From Polaromonas sp. (GTDB lineage: Bacteria; Pseudomonadota; Gammaproteobacteria; Burkholderiales; Burkholderiaceae_C), in assembly GCA_013297865.1 (NCBI GenBank), contig JAAFIP010000007.1:62001-126000 (forward strand): 64,000 bases of DNA. Direction: 5' to 3'. Made by a program: the position numbers and the translations under genes. Each line of letters begins with the position of its first letter. The first letter of the stretch is position 1. Below the pieces are notes generated by a model. The model was not told where the DNA came from. It worked only from the letters and a program-made list of their open reading frames with translations, and did no database searches. This document shows positions 24,038 to 32,490 of the stretch, in pieces.

Positions 24038-26590
24038 GTGAATTTGTTTTTGATGAACTTTCTACGCCCGGCTTTAGCCCTCACCCTGTCGCTGGTCAGT
24101 CTGCTGCTTGCAGCCTGCGGCGCGTCATCAGAAGAGGCAAAATTGGCTGACTTCTCCCCGGCCACTGTCACCTCTGTGGTCAGCCCAGCCCGCGTGGTAG
24201 CCGGGCAAATCTACACTTACAAAGCCGACGCCTCCAGCGGCAGCACCATTACTTGGAGCTGGGGCGACGGCTCGCCTAGCAGCGTAGGCAGCACGGTGCA
24301 GAAAGTGTGGAACCTCTCTGGCACCCAAACCGTCAGCTTGAGCGCCAAGGCAGGCACCAGCACTGCCAGCGTGACGCAAAGTGTGGTCGTGGTGGGCGAC
24401 CCTGTTGCTGCAGGCGGCAACCACACCTGCGCGCTACAGCCCGGCGGCAGCGTACTGTGCTGGGGGGATAACAGCTTTGGCCAAATGGGCAATGGCACAA
24501 GCAGCGGCAATGTCCCCCAGGCAATTACCGTCACTGGTCTGACCAATGCCATCGCGCTCAGTGCAGGCGCCAACCACACTTGCGCCCTCAAAGCGGGTGG
24601 CCGCGTGGAGTGCTGGGGCCGTAACCACAGGGGCCAAATAGGCAATGGCACCACCTCCACCAGCGTGGTGACCCCTACGGTGGTGACGGGCCTCACAGAC
24701 GCGGTAGCCATCACCGCTGGCGATGCTAGCACCTGCGCTATCAGGGCCAATACCAGTGTCGTGTGCTGGGGCGACAACTACGCTGGGCAGTTGGGTGATG
24801 GCACCACTGCCACCAGAGTAATCACCACCCCGGTCACAGGTCTAGCAGGCGTAGTAGCCATCAGCGCAGGCGATGTGCACGTCTGCGCGCTCAAAGCCAA
24901 TGGTGCAGTGGTTTGCTGGGGCGATAACCGTAAAGGCCAAATAGGCGATGGCACCACGGGCAACATTCGAACGACCACCGTGGTTATCGCAGGCCTGACA
25001 GACACAGTGGCCCTCAGTGGCGGCTTGCTGCACACCTGCGCGCTCAAAGCCAATCGCAGCGTGGCCTGCTGGGGCTTTAACGGCAGTGGTGAGCTGGGCG
25101 ATGGAACTCTGACAGACAAATTTACGCCCACAGTCCTCGACGGCCTGACAGATGCCGTAGCGATCACGCTAGATGGCAACTTTATCAACACAGTTCGCGG
25201 TGCCGCCCGCAGTTGCGCCCTCAAAGGCAATGGCAGCGTAGCTTGCTGGGGCGATGTCAGCTATGACGATGGCACAGGCCAACTAGCAGCCCAAAACAAA
25301 ACCACCCCCACCGTTATCACGGGCTTGACCGACACCGCCGCAGTCAGTGCGGGAGGCAGCCACGTCTGCGCGCTCAAAACCAGCGGGGCTGTAGCTTGCT
25401 GGGGTAACGGTGTAAAGGGTCAGTTAGGTGACGGCACGTCTGGCAACATAACTACCAACTTGGTTGCCGTGACGGCGCCTGGTGGCTTGCTAACAGACAC
25501 TACCGGAGTGAGTGCAGGTTTTTATCATACCTGCGCTCTTAAAGTGGGTGGCAGTGTTGCTTGCTGGGGTGATAACCAATTTGGCCAGGCAGGCAACGGA
25601 ACCACTGCCACCAGTGTTGTTACTGCCACAACAGTAGTCGTCCTCACTGATGCAGTCGAGTTGAGTGTGGGTGGCTATCACACCTGTGCCCGCAAAGCCG
25701 ACAATACCGTAGTCTGCTGGGGTTATAACCAATACGGCCAACTAGGTAACGGAACCCCTGGCGCCAGCGTCGTTACTCCCACTTTAGTACCTGGCCTCAC
25801 CAACGCAGTCGAGTTGAGTGCGGGCAGTTATCACACCTGTGCCCGCAAAGCTGACAATACCGTAGTTTGCTGGGGTAGTAATGGAAATGGCCAACTAGGC
25901 AACGGAACCCTTGGCGACAGCCTCGTTACTCCCACTTTAATACCTGGCCTCACCAACGCAGTCGAGTTGAGTGCGGGCTACTTTCACACCTGTGCCCGCA
26001 AAGCCGACAATACCGTATTTTGCTGGGGTTATAACGGTTATGGTCAGGTCGGCAACGGAACCACTTCCCCCAGTGTCATCACTCCCACCTTAGTGCTCGG
26101 CCTCACTGATACCGTCGAGTTGAGTGCGGCTGGCTATCACACGTGCACCCGCAAAGCCGACAATACCGTATTTTGCTGGGGTTATAACCAATACGGCCAG
26201 TTAGGCAACGGGACCACTGCCACCAGCGTCGTCACTCCCACCTTAGTACCCGGCCTCACAAATACAGTGGAGTTGAGTGCAGGTGCTGCTTATCACACCT
26301 GTGTCCGCAAAGCCGACAATACCGTATTTTGCTGGGGTAATAACCAAAACGGCCAACTAGGCAGCGGAGCCACTGGCAACAATATCGTCACCCCCACCTT
26401 AGTACCCAGCCTCACTGATGCAGTCGAGTTGAGTGTGGGTATTTATCACACCTGTGCCCGCAAAGCCGATAGCACCGTAGTTTGCTGGGGTTATAACGGC
26501 TATGGTCAGCTAGGCGGGAGCACATCTGCCACCGCTAGCGTCAAACCCCAACCTACACCTATCTTAGGCGGGGCGATATTCTGGAAGTGA
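24038..26590 (+). CDS. RCC1-repeat lipoprotein with N-terminal PKD-like domain
   Basis: 850 residues. The GTG start at 24038 has AAGGA 6 bp upstream. The signal peptide ends in the lipobox LAAC (Cys near 28). A PKD-like domain (about 45-115, with ITWSWGDGSPSS) precedes 14 RCC1/ATS1-like repeats of about 51 residues, each built as HTCALK...VxCWGxNxxGQxGxGT with two cysteines that may bridge. Repeats 9-14 are nearly identical at the DNA level (153-bp period), showing recent tandem expansion; repeat 6 is irregular. RCC1 repeats form a beta-propeller; 14 repeats would make two seven-bladed propellers. An exported surface or periplasmic binding role is inferred; the partner is unknown. Confidence 0.88.
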   Translation: MNLFLMNFLRPALALTLSLVSLLLAACGASSEEAKLADFSPATVTSVVSPARVVAGQIYTYKADASSGSTITWSWGDGSPSSVGSTVQKVWNLSGTQTVSLSAKAGTSTASVTQSVVVVGDPVAAGGNHTCALQPGGSVLCWGDNSFGQMGNGTSSGNVPQAITVTGLTNAIALSAGANHTCALKAGGRVECWGRNHRGQIGNGTTSTSVVTPTVVTGLTDAVAITAGDASTCAIRANTSVVCWGDNYAGQLGDGTTATRVITTPVTGLAGVVAISAGDVHVCALKANGAVVCWGDNRKGQIGDGTTGNIRTTTVVIAGLTDTVALSGGLLHTCALKANRSVACWGFNGSGELGDGTLTDKFTPTVLDGLTDAVAITLDGNFINTVRGAARSCALKGNGSVACWGDVSYDDGTGQLAAQNKTTPTVITGLTDTAAVSAGGSHVCALKTSGAVACWGNGVKGQLGDGTSGNITTNLVAVTAPGGLLTDTTGVSAGFYHTCALKVGGSVACWGDNQFGQAGNGTTATSVVTATTVVVLTDAVELSVGGYHTCARKADNTVVCWGYNQYGQLGNGTPGASVVTPTLVPGLTNAVELSAGSYHTCARKADNTVVCWGSNGNGQLGNGTLGDSLVTPTLIPGLTNAVELSAGYFHTCARKADNTVFCWGYNGYGQVGNGTTSPSVITPTLVLGLTDTVELSAAGYHTCTRKADNTVFCWGYNQYGQLGNGTTATSVVTPTLVPGLTNTVELSAGAAYHTCVRKADNTVFCWGNNQNGQLGSGATGNNIVTPTLVPSLTDAVELSVGIYHTCARKADSTVVCWGYNGYGQLGGSTSATASVKPQPTPILGGAIFWK
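25668..26512 (+). repeat. 153-bp tandem coding repeats (RCC1 repeats 9-14)
   Basis: Units starting near 25670, 25823, 25976, 26129, 26282 and 26450 share long stretches such as CGCAAAGCCGACAATACCGT and differ mainly in the blade-tip residues. The period is 153 bp for most units. The earlier eight repeats are far more diverged. Confidence 0.85.
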
Positions 26591-26731
26591 TCTTTGAGGT
26601 TTTGGCAACCGATTCCCTTGTCTCAGACTGCTTGAAGGCGAGAGCACGGTGGCGGTTTGCTGCTTCACTTATGTAACTACCGTATCCTAGGCTGGCTCGC
26701 ATAGGCTGCTGTGAAAGTCACTCGCTCAGCC

Positions 26732-27712
26732 CTAGCCACCGGCCTCCACCGCAAATCCTTTGCCGCGCCCGCGGCCCAAAGCGGCCAGCACCTGGGGCAA
26801 GGCTTCGTTCAAAGAGGCTTTCAGGGTGTGCGGCGGATTGATGACGAACATGCCGCTTTCGCGCAGGCCGGGCCGCTTGGGCGGCAGGGGGCGGCCGTCC
26901 GGGCCGATCTGGCGCGGGGCTTTGGCGTCGGGCGCGTCTTCCTGTCCAATATTCAGGGTGGCATGCAGCCAGGTTTTTTTCGCCAGCTGGGCGTAGCCTT
27001 TGAGGCGGCGCGGCAGGTCGTGTGACTCGGCGCGCGGGATGACCGGGTACCACACGGCATAGGTGCCGGTGGGAAAGCGCTTCATCGCGTCCTGCACCGC
27101 CGCGCTCACGCGGGCGTAGTCGCTTTTCATCTCGTAGCTCGGGTCGATCAGCACCAAAGCGCGCTTGTTGGGCGGCGGCAGCAGGGCGCGCAGTGCGTCA
27201 AAGCCGTCGGCACGCTCCACCGTGATCATGCGGCCCGCCTCCAGCTGGGCCATATTGCCGTCCAGCGCCGTGGCGTCCGCTCCGTGCAGCTCAAACAGCT
27301 TGAGCTTGTCACGCGTAGCCGACGTGCCCTCGCGCAGCTGGCTGTGCATGACAAACGGCGAGCCGGGGTAGATTTTGAGGCTTTTGGCGTTGAAGCTGGC
27401 AATGCAGTCGTAGTAGTCCTGCAGGGCAGTTGCTACGCTTTCAATAGCTGCCTCCGCGACATTCTGTTGGCCTGCAGCCTGATTAGCCTTAAAAATATCG
27501 GCAGCAAACAGCTTGCGCACGCCCTCGTCAGCCTCGGCGCTTTTCTGCGCAAACTCGCCATCCAGCCGGTACAGCCCGGCCCCGGCATGGGTGTCTATCA
27601 CGGTGATGCCCGCCACTTTGAGGGTCATGTATTTCAAAGTGGCAATCAAGGTCATGTGCTTGAGCACATCAGCATGGTTGCCTGCGTGGAAGGCGTGGCG
27701 GTAGGACAGCAT
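26732..27712 (-). CDS. rlmJ: 23S rRNA (adenine(2030)-N6)-methyltransferase RlmJ
   Basis: 326 residues from MLSYRHAFHAGNHADVLKH, the typical RlmJ N-terminus; upstream in-frame codons are ignored. The enzyme methylates A2030 of 23S rRNA using SAM. The catalytic DPPY-type motif is DPSYE near residue 180. E. coli RlmJ is about 280 residues; the extra length comes from an insertion near 78-93 (GQQNVAEAAIESVA), encoded by a dispersed element, and a longer C-terminus. The gene is divergent from rplM, whose promoter region starts within about 60 bp. Confidence 0.93.
   Translation of the reverse strand: MLSYRHAFHAGNHADVLKHMTLIATLKYMTLKVAGITVIDTHAGAGLYRLDGEFAQKSAEADEGVRKLFAADIFKANQAAGQQNVAEAAIESVATALQDYYDCIASFNAKSLKIYPGSPFVMHSQLREGTSATRDKLKLFELHGADATALDGNMAQLEAGRMITVERADGFDALRALLPPPNKRALVLIDPSYEMKSDYARVSAAVQDAMKRFPTGTYAVWYPVIPRAESHDLPRRLKGYAQLAKKTWLHATLNIGQEDAPDAKAPRQIGPDGRPLPPKRPGLRESGMFVINPPHTLKASLNEALPQVLAALGRGRGKGFAVEAGG
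27432..27480. repeat. Dispersed 49-bp element, copy 7, inside rlmJ
   Basis: GCTACGCTTTCAATAGC, then TGCCTCCGCGACATTCTGTT and GGCCTGCAGCCT. It is read on the minus strand in a frame where the consensus has a TAG; here that codon is CAG, giving QQNVAEAAIES. Confidence 0.85.
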
Positions 27713-27775
27713 GGGGTGATGGTAACGCACAGGGTCTGCGCCGCAGCCCCGCCTGGCGGGCAAAAACCGGTGAAT

Positions 27776-27805
27776 TTGACCTAAGTGCTTGATTTTGTTT
27801 ATAAT
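27776..27805 (+). promoter_or_regulatory. Promoter of rplM-rpsI
   Basis: TTGACC (27776-27781), an 18-bp spacer and TATAAT (27800-27805): a strong sigma-70 pattern, about 130 bp before rplM. The leader between contains CTCTGC...GCAGAG, a hairpin near 27813-27842, which could take part in ribosomal-protein autoregulation. Confidence 0.8.
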
Positions 27806-27934
27806 CTAAGGCTCTGCAGCGTTTGCTGTGCCCGCGGCAGAGTTTAATTCCCACCTAAGAGGCCCCCAACAGAGGGGCACCGACCGTGGAAAAGGCATGC
27901 TCCAAACCTCTCCTATTTGAAAAAGAGAAAACTC

Positions 27935-28402
27935 ATGACTACGTTCAGCGCTAAACCCGCCGACGTGACGCACGAGTGGTTTGTGATTGACGCCACCGAC
28001 AAGGTGCTCGGACGGATTGCCAGCGAAGCAGCCCTCCGTCTACGCGGCAAACACAAGGCCATTTACACGCCTCACGTCGACACCGGTGACTTCATCATCG
28101 TGATCAACGCATCCAAACTGCGCGTCACAGGTGCCAAGCCATTGGACAAAAAATACTATCGCCACTCGGGCTATCCCGGCGGTATCAGCGAAACCAATTT
28201 CCGCGACATGCAGGCCCAGTTCCCTGGCCGCGCGCTGGAAAAAGCGGTCAAAGGCATGCTGCCCAAGGGTCCCCTGGGCTACGCCATGATCAAAAAGCTC
28301 AAGGTGTATGGCGGTGCTGAGCATCCCCACACCGCGCAGCAGCCCAAAGTGTTGGATATCGCCGGTATTTCCCGCGATGCCGTGCGTAAGGAGTCAGCAT
28401 GA
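27935..28402 (+). CDS. rplM: 50S ribosomal protein L13
   Basis: 155 residues from [20 protein letters not shown]; an in-frame TTG upstream is not used by the family. [17 protein letters not shown] and GLLPKGPLG-like [21 protein letters not shown] are the L13 signatures. It is slightly longer at the C-terminus than the 142-residue E. coli protein. A 4-bp overlap (ATGA) with rpsI couples the two, as in most bacteria. Confidence 0.98.
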   Translation: MTTFSAKPADVTHEWFVIDATDKVLGRIASEAALRLRGKHKAIYTPHVDTGDFIIVINASKLRVTGAKPLDKKYYRHSGYPGGISETNFRDMQAQFPGRALEKAVKGMLPKGPLGYAMIKKLKVYGGAEHPHTAQQPKVLDIAGISRDAVRKESA

Positions 28403-28791
28403 TCGGTGAATGGAACAACGGCACCGGCCGCCGCAAGTCAAGCGTCGCCCGCGTGTTCATGAAAAAAGGCACTGGCAAAATCACCATCAACGGCAAGGAC
28501 ATCGAAGCGTACTTCGGTCGCCAAACCTCGATCATGATCGCCAAGCAACCCCTGATGCTCACCAACAACGGCGAAGCGTTTGACCTCAAAATCACCGTAG
28601 CCGGTGGTGGCGAATCAGGCCAGGCCGGTGCAGTGCGCCACGGTATCACCCGCGCCCTGATCGACTACGACGCCGTGCTCAAGCCCGCGCTCAGCGCAGC
28701 CGGCTTTGTGACCCGCGATGCACGTGAAGTCGAGCGTAAAAAAGTCGGCTTGCATGGTGCCCGTCGCCGCAAGCAGTTCTCCAAACGCTAA
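28399..28791 (+). CDS. rpsI: 30S ribosomal protein S9
   Basis: 130 residues, the family length, ending with the conserved [17 protein letters not shown] tail that reaches the P site of the ribosome. [12 protein letters not shown] at the N-terminus and [15 protein letters not shown] in the middle are diagnostic. It is translated from an ATG overlapping the end of rplM and followed by a long hairpin and a classic terminator. Confidence 0.98.
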   Translation: MIGEWNNGTGRRKSSVARVFMKKGTGKITINGKDIEAYFGRQTSIMIAKQPLMLTNNGEAFDLKITVAGGGESGQAGAVRHGITRALIDYDAVLKPALSAAGFVTRDAREVERKKVGLHGARRRKQFSKR

Positions 28792-28800
28792 AACGCTGCT

Positions 28801-28882
28801 GCGAGACTCTTATGCGGCGTTGCAAATCCTCGCCAGGCGTTCAGCCTGGCTGTGGTTTGCGCCTTGCCTAAGAGCCTCTCGC
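28801..28882. repeat. Long imperfect palindrome after rpsI
   Basis: Arms from GCGAGACTCTTATGCGG to GCCAGGC and back from GCCTGGC to AAGAGCCTCTCGC pair over about 38 positions around a 5-nt loop (GTTCA). It lies between the rpsI stop and the terminator. It may be a REP-like element, or an mRNA-stabilising 3' hairpin. Confidence 0.7.
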
Positions 28883-28904
28883 TACGCGTTTAGTCACTCC
28901 TATA

Positions 28905-28939
28905 TACCGCCCACGTTCAATCCCGGCGGTATTTTTTTT
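28905..28939 (+). terminator. Rho-independent terminator of rplM-rpsI
   Basis: TACCGCC, a 13-nt loop, GGCGGTA and eight T residues. Confidence 0.88.
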
Positions 28940-28957
28940 GAGTGCACAATCCGTCCT

Positions 28958-29668
28958 ATGCGTTTTCGACTCCTTCGTCGCCGCCTGACGATCAGCGCGC
29001 CTACTATGGCTATTCGCAGCCGGGCCTCCTGGCCGCTGCGCTGGGCTATGGCGGCGCTGATGCTGGGCTTTTGCGCGGCGATTGGCCTGTGGGCTTTTGA
29101 GTTTGGCAAGGGCATTGCCGGGCTGGACAGCAACGCCAAGGAAGAGCTGGCCCAGCTCAAGGACGAGGTGGTGCGGCTGCGCGACGAGCGTGAGAAGGCC
29201 CAGTCGATTGCCAACACCTCAGGCAGCCTGCTGACCGCGGAGAAAGCGGCCCAGGAAAAGCTGGCCGTACAGGTCAAGCTGCTGGAAAACGAAAACCGCG
29301 CCTTGCGCGACGACCTGGGCTTTTTTGAAAAGCTCATGCCCACCAGCGGCGTAGAAGGCGTGTCCATCCGTGGCCTGCAGGCCGAGCTGCTGGGCGGCGG
29401 CGCGCAGATCAAGTGGCAGGCGCTGGTGATCCAGCCCACCAAAAACGCCCCCGAGTTCAATGGCAAGATCGAGCTGATGCTCGGCGGCACACAGTCGGGC
29501 AAGCCCTGGTCCATGCCACTGACCAATGGCGCGCAAAGCCTGCAATTTCGGCAATACCGCCGCCTGGAAGGTGTGCTGGACCTGCCCCCTCAAGTCGTGG
29601 TAAAAACCTTATCTGCCAAAGTGATGGAAGGCTCCAGCACTAGAGCGGTGCAAAGTATTAAGTTATAG
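28958..29668 (+). CDS. Single-pass membrane coiled-coil protein (DUF6776-like)
   Basis: 236 residues from MRFRLLRRRL, 18 bp beyond the terminator. A basic N-terminus is followed by one membrane segment (about 28-46, WAMAALMLGFCAAIGLWAF), a coiled coil (about 55-120, rich in Glu/Lys/Leu heptads) and a C-terminal beta-rich periplasmic domain. The frame is open further upstream over the rpsI end, but the terminator and membrane topology support this start. It is conserved next to the bactofilin in relatives as far as I recall; a role in envelope or bactofilin anchoring is inferred from adjacency only. Confidence 0.78.
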   Translation: MRFRLLRRRLTISAPTMAIRSRASWPLRWAMAALMLGFCAAIGLWAFEFGKGIAGLDSNAKEELAQLKDEVVRLRDEREKAQSIANTSGSLLTAEKAAQEKLAVQVKLLENENRALRDDLGFFEKLMPTSGVEGVSIRGLQAELLGGGAQIKWQALVIQPTKNAPEFNGKIELMLGGTQSGKPWSMPLTNGAQSLQFRQYRRLEGVLDLPPQVVVKTLSAKVMEGSSTRAVQSIKL

Positions 29669-29745
29669 CTTTGCATATAAACTATAGATAACAAGTTAGC
29701 GCACACTTGGCTTCGCCAAGGCGCCATCGTCGTTAGGAGAACACA

Positions 29746-30147
29746 ATGTTCGGTAAAAAAACCCAGCCCCCCATCCGTAGCCTGGTGGCCCCCGGCAGCG
29801 AGATTCGCGGCAGCATGAGCTTTACAGACGGCCTGCGCGTGGACGGCTCAGTGGTGGGCGATCTGCGCGCCAACGAAGACAAGCGCAGCATCCTGGTCAT
29901 CAGCGAGTCTGCCCACGTCACCGGCCAGATCCATGCAGACCACGTCATCATCAACGGCCACGTGCAGGGTCCCGTGCATGCCAGCGAGCTGCTGGAGTTG
30001 CAGCCCAAGGCCCGCATCGAGGGCGATGTGCACTACAAAGCCCTCGAAATGCACCAAGGCGCCACCATCACCGGCCAGCTGCGCCCCATGCTCGGGGTGG
30101 GCCTGGAAGACAAGCCCCCACTGAAACTGGCGGCAAACAACGGCTAA
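29746..30147 (+). CDS. Bactofilin (polymer-forming cytoskeletal protein)
   Basis: 133 residues. The central right-handed beta-helix (about 20-110) has hydrophobic/Gly periodicity: IRGSMSFTDGLRVDGSVVGD, HVTGQIHADHVIINGHVQG, ARIEGDVHYKALEMHQGA. It is flanked by short flexible ends, the standard bactofilin layout. Bactofilins polymerise without nucleotide and scaffold cell-wall enzymes, often M23 peptidases; an M23 peptidase gene lies about 6 kb to the right. TAGGAG lies just before the ATG. Confidence 0.92.
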   Translation: MFGKKTQPPIRSLVAPGSEIRGSMSFTDGLRVDGSVVGDLRANEDKRSILVISESAHVTGQIHADHVIINGHVQGPVHASELLELQPKARIEGDVHYKALEMHQGATITGQLRPMLGVGLEDKPPLKLAANNG

Positions 30148-30205
30148 GGCGCATACCTGAGCGATTTGCTGTACTATTAACGCATTGATTCCTTAGGAGA
30201 GTGCC

Positions 30206-30571
30206 ATGAGCGCCGTTGCCGAACATATTGAAACCGAAATGCCCACGCCGATTGTCTTTACCGACAGTGCGGCCGCCAAAGTGGCCGACCTGATCGCTGA
30301 AGAGGGCAACCCCGACCTGAAGCTGCGCGTGTTTGTGCAGGGCGGCGGCTGCTCGGGCTTCCAGTACGGCTTTACCTTTGACGAGATCACCAACGAAGAC
30401 GACACCACCATGAGCAAGAACGGTGTCTCCCTGCTGATCGACGCCATGAGCTACCAGTATCTGCTGGGCGCAGAGATCGACTACAAGGAAGACCTGCAAG
30501 GCGCACAGTTCGTCATCAAGAACCCGAATGCCACCACCACCTGCGGCTGCGGCTCATCTTTCTCTGTGTAA
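30206..30571 (+). CDS. erpA: Iron-sulfur cluster insertion protein ErpA
   Basis: 121 residues. A-type Fe-S carrier with the three conserved cysteines: one in [11 protein letters not shown] and two in the C-terminal CGCGSSFSV. It delivers clusters to targets such as IspG and dehydrogenases. TAGGAG precedes the ATG. The acidic N-terminal extension is short. A Rho-independent terminator follows. Confidence 0.95.
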   Translation: MSAVAEHIETEMPTPIVFTDSAAAKVADLIAEEGNPDLKLRVFVQGGGCSGFQYGFTFDEITNEDDTTMSKNGVSLLIDAMSYQYLLGAEIDYKEDLQGAQFVIKNPNATTTCGCGSSFSV

Positions 30572-30590
30572 TCAGTTTTTGCACATCTAC

Positions 30591-30615
30591 AAGCCGCTGC
30601 ACAGCGGCTTTTTTT
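30591..30615 (+). terminator. Rho-independent terminator after erpA
   Basis: AAGCCGCT, a 4-nt loop, AGCGGCTT and a run of T. A dispersed element copy begins 11 bp further on. Confidence 0.85.
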
Positions 30616-30625
30616 ATGCCTTTTG

Positions 30626-30674
30626 GGGCTGCAGGCCAATAGAATATCGCGGGAGCAGCTATTAAAAATATAGC
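30626..30674. repeat. Dispersed 49-bp element, copy 8 (intergenic)
   Basis: GGGGCTGCAGGCCAATAG, then AATATCGCGGGAGCAGCTAT and the GCTAT-N7-ATAGC hairpin end. One of the closest copies to consensus. It lies between the erpA terminator and the antiporter gene. Confidence 0.9.
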
Positions 30675-30771
30675 AATTAACTTCTTCTTACGGAGTGCTG
30701 GGTAAGCAGGCCATTTACAGCTCTTACATCTCCTGCCACCTCGTAACGGCCTGCTCGCGTAAGGTGTAGGC

Positions 30772-32391
30772 ATGGAACTACTACCTTCGCACTGGATTGA
30801 TTTCCTCAGTGATCTGGTCACGCAGATCCCCCCTTTGCCCACGCTGCCCACGGCGGCCTGGGTTGGTTTTGCGCTGCTCGTTGCGGTCTGGCTGGGAGAG
30901 CGGCTGCAGCGCGCAGGCATAGCGCGCACCACCGGCTACTGGCTGTGTGGTGCCCTCTTTGGCATTGCGCTGGTATGGGCGCAGGTGTGGCTGGGTCAGC
31001 CGGTGCTGCGGGTGATCGCCAGCAACACGGGCATGGCCGAGCAGCTGGGCAAGGGCGCGCCCAGCACCTGGGCTACTTTGCAAAGCCTGTCGTGGATATT
31101 TGACCTGGCGCTGGGCTGGGTGCTGGTGGAGCTGGGTCAGCGCATTGACCTGCGCTGGCTGCTGCGCAACAAGGCCCTGGCGGCCACCGCGGTGCTGGAA
31201 TATGCCATTACCTGGCTGCTGGTGGCGCTGGCGCTGCGCAGCTTGGGGCTAAGCTGGCTGCCCGCCAGCGTGGCCGCTACGCTGGCTGCGCACAGCTCGC
31301 CGGTCATGCTGTCTACCTTGCTGGCGCAATGGCGCGCCGAGGGGCAGGTGACGGAGCGGGCGCTGCATCTGGGCAGTATCAACACCGTGCTCACGGCCAT
31401 CACACTGCCCGTGGTGCTGGCCCTGGTGGGTGCTTACGCACAGGGCGAGGCTGCACTGGGCAATATCGGTGTGCTGGGCAGCGCGGCCAATGCCGCCAGT
31501 GGCACGCCCACGCTGGGCGGCGTGGTGCTGCGCAGCGGGCTGGAGCTGGCGCGGCCGCTGTGGGAGGCTGTGGGCAGCGTGATTATTGGTTTTGCACTGG
31601 GCTGGCTGCTCTCGCACCTGCGCCAGGGCACGCAGGCCCGGCGCGGCGCGCCAGGTGCCTTGGGCTTGGCGGCCCTGCCAGACCGCGCGCCGTGGCTGAG
31701 CATGCTGGGTGCAGTGTGTGTGGCGGTGGGCCTTGCCCAGTGGCTGACGGCACCCGCCTTGATAGCCTGCCTGGCCATGGGCCTGAGCATGCGCCGCAGG
31801 GCAGCGATGCCTGCTGCGAGCGACGCCTCGGGCGCGGGCTTGAGCCAGCTGGCCCAGGTGCTGATGTTTCTGGTGGCCGGGGCCTGTCTGCCCTGGCTGC
31901 AATGGGCGGGCATGCAGCCTGAGCAGACGGGCTCGGCCCTGGACCTGCAGGCCTGGGTACTGGCGGCGCTGCTGCTCTTGATCCGGCTGCTGGCCAAGGT
32001 GATGGTGTGCACGCTGACTGCGCGCTGGGCCGGGCTGCGCTGGGTGCAGGGCCTGGCGCTGGGCATGATGCTGCAGCCGATGTCGATGACGGGGCTGGTG
32101 TTCTGGGCGCTGGCAGCCAGCGCCATGGCCGCGCCGTATGCCAGCCTGTCACACGCCTTGCTGCTGATGCTGTGCGTCAGTGATGTGCTGGCCCCCTGGA
32201 TGATGCGCAGCGTGCTGCGCAACATGCGCGAGGTAGACCCCGGCACGGCACCAGCCGCTGCACCCACCGACTATGCAGGCCTCAACACCCAGTCCAGCAC
32301 GCATGCCTGGCGCATTGACACCCATGCCGAGATCGTCAGCCAGCGCCGCGATCCGCGCACCGACATGGGCGATGTGCATGCGCTGAGCTAG
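30772..32391 (+). CDS. Cation:proton antiporter (CPA2-type) membrane protein
   Basis: 539 residues with about 12 hydrophobic segments between residues 25 and 480, long Leu/Ala-rich helices, and the LVELGQRIDLRWLLRNKALA and AAHSSPVMLSTLLAQW blocks typical of the Na+/H+ exchanger core. The C-terminus (about 485-539) is cytoplasmic and polar. The ion is not decidable from sequence. No N-terminal signal peptide is needed. It stands alone between erpA and the YbdK-like gene, with a 99-bp gap after it. Confidence 0.83.
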   Translation: MELLPSHWIDFLSDLVTQIPPLPTLPTAAWVGFALLVAVWLGERLQRAGIARTTGYWLCGALFGIALVWAQVWLGQPVLRVIASNTGMAEQLGKGAPSTWATLQSLSWIFDLALGWVLVELGQRIDLRWLLRNKALAATAVLEYAITWLLVALALRSLGLSWLPASVAATLAAHSSPVMLSTLLAQWRAEGQVTERALHLGSINTVLTAITLPVVLALVGAYAQGEAALGNIGVLGSAANAASGTPTLGGVVLRSGLELARPLWEAVGSVIIGFALGWLLSHLRQGTQARRGAPGALGLAALPDRAPWLSMLGAVCVAVGLAQWLTAPALIACLAMGLSMRRRAAMPAASDASGAGLSQLAQVLMFLVAGACLPWLQWAGMQPEQTGSALDLQAWVLAALLLLIRLLAKVMVCTLTARWAGLRWVQGLALGMMLQPMSMTGLVFWALAASAMAAPYASLSHALLLMLCVSDVLAPWMMRSVLRNMREVDPGTAPAAAPTDYAGLNTQSSTHAWRIDTHAEIVSQRRDPRTDMGDVHALS

Positions 32392-32490
32392 GGTCCAGGC
32401 CCGGGGCTGCGCTGCGGTGGACGCCGCAGCTGAGCGCCCCGGCGCGATGCCACACACGTTTTGCTTTTCAAGTACACGCAAGGAGTGACT

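Noticed and set aside
25668-26512. Possible CRISPR array because of regular 153-bp periodicity
   Set aside because: The repeats are in-frame RCC1 coding units without unique spacers, and no cas genes are present.
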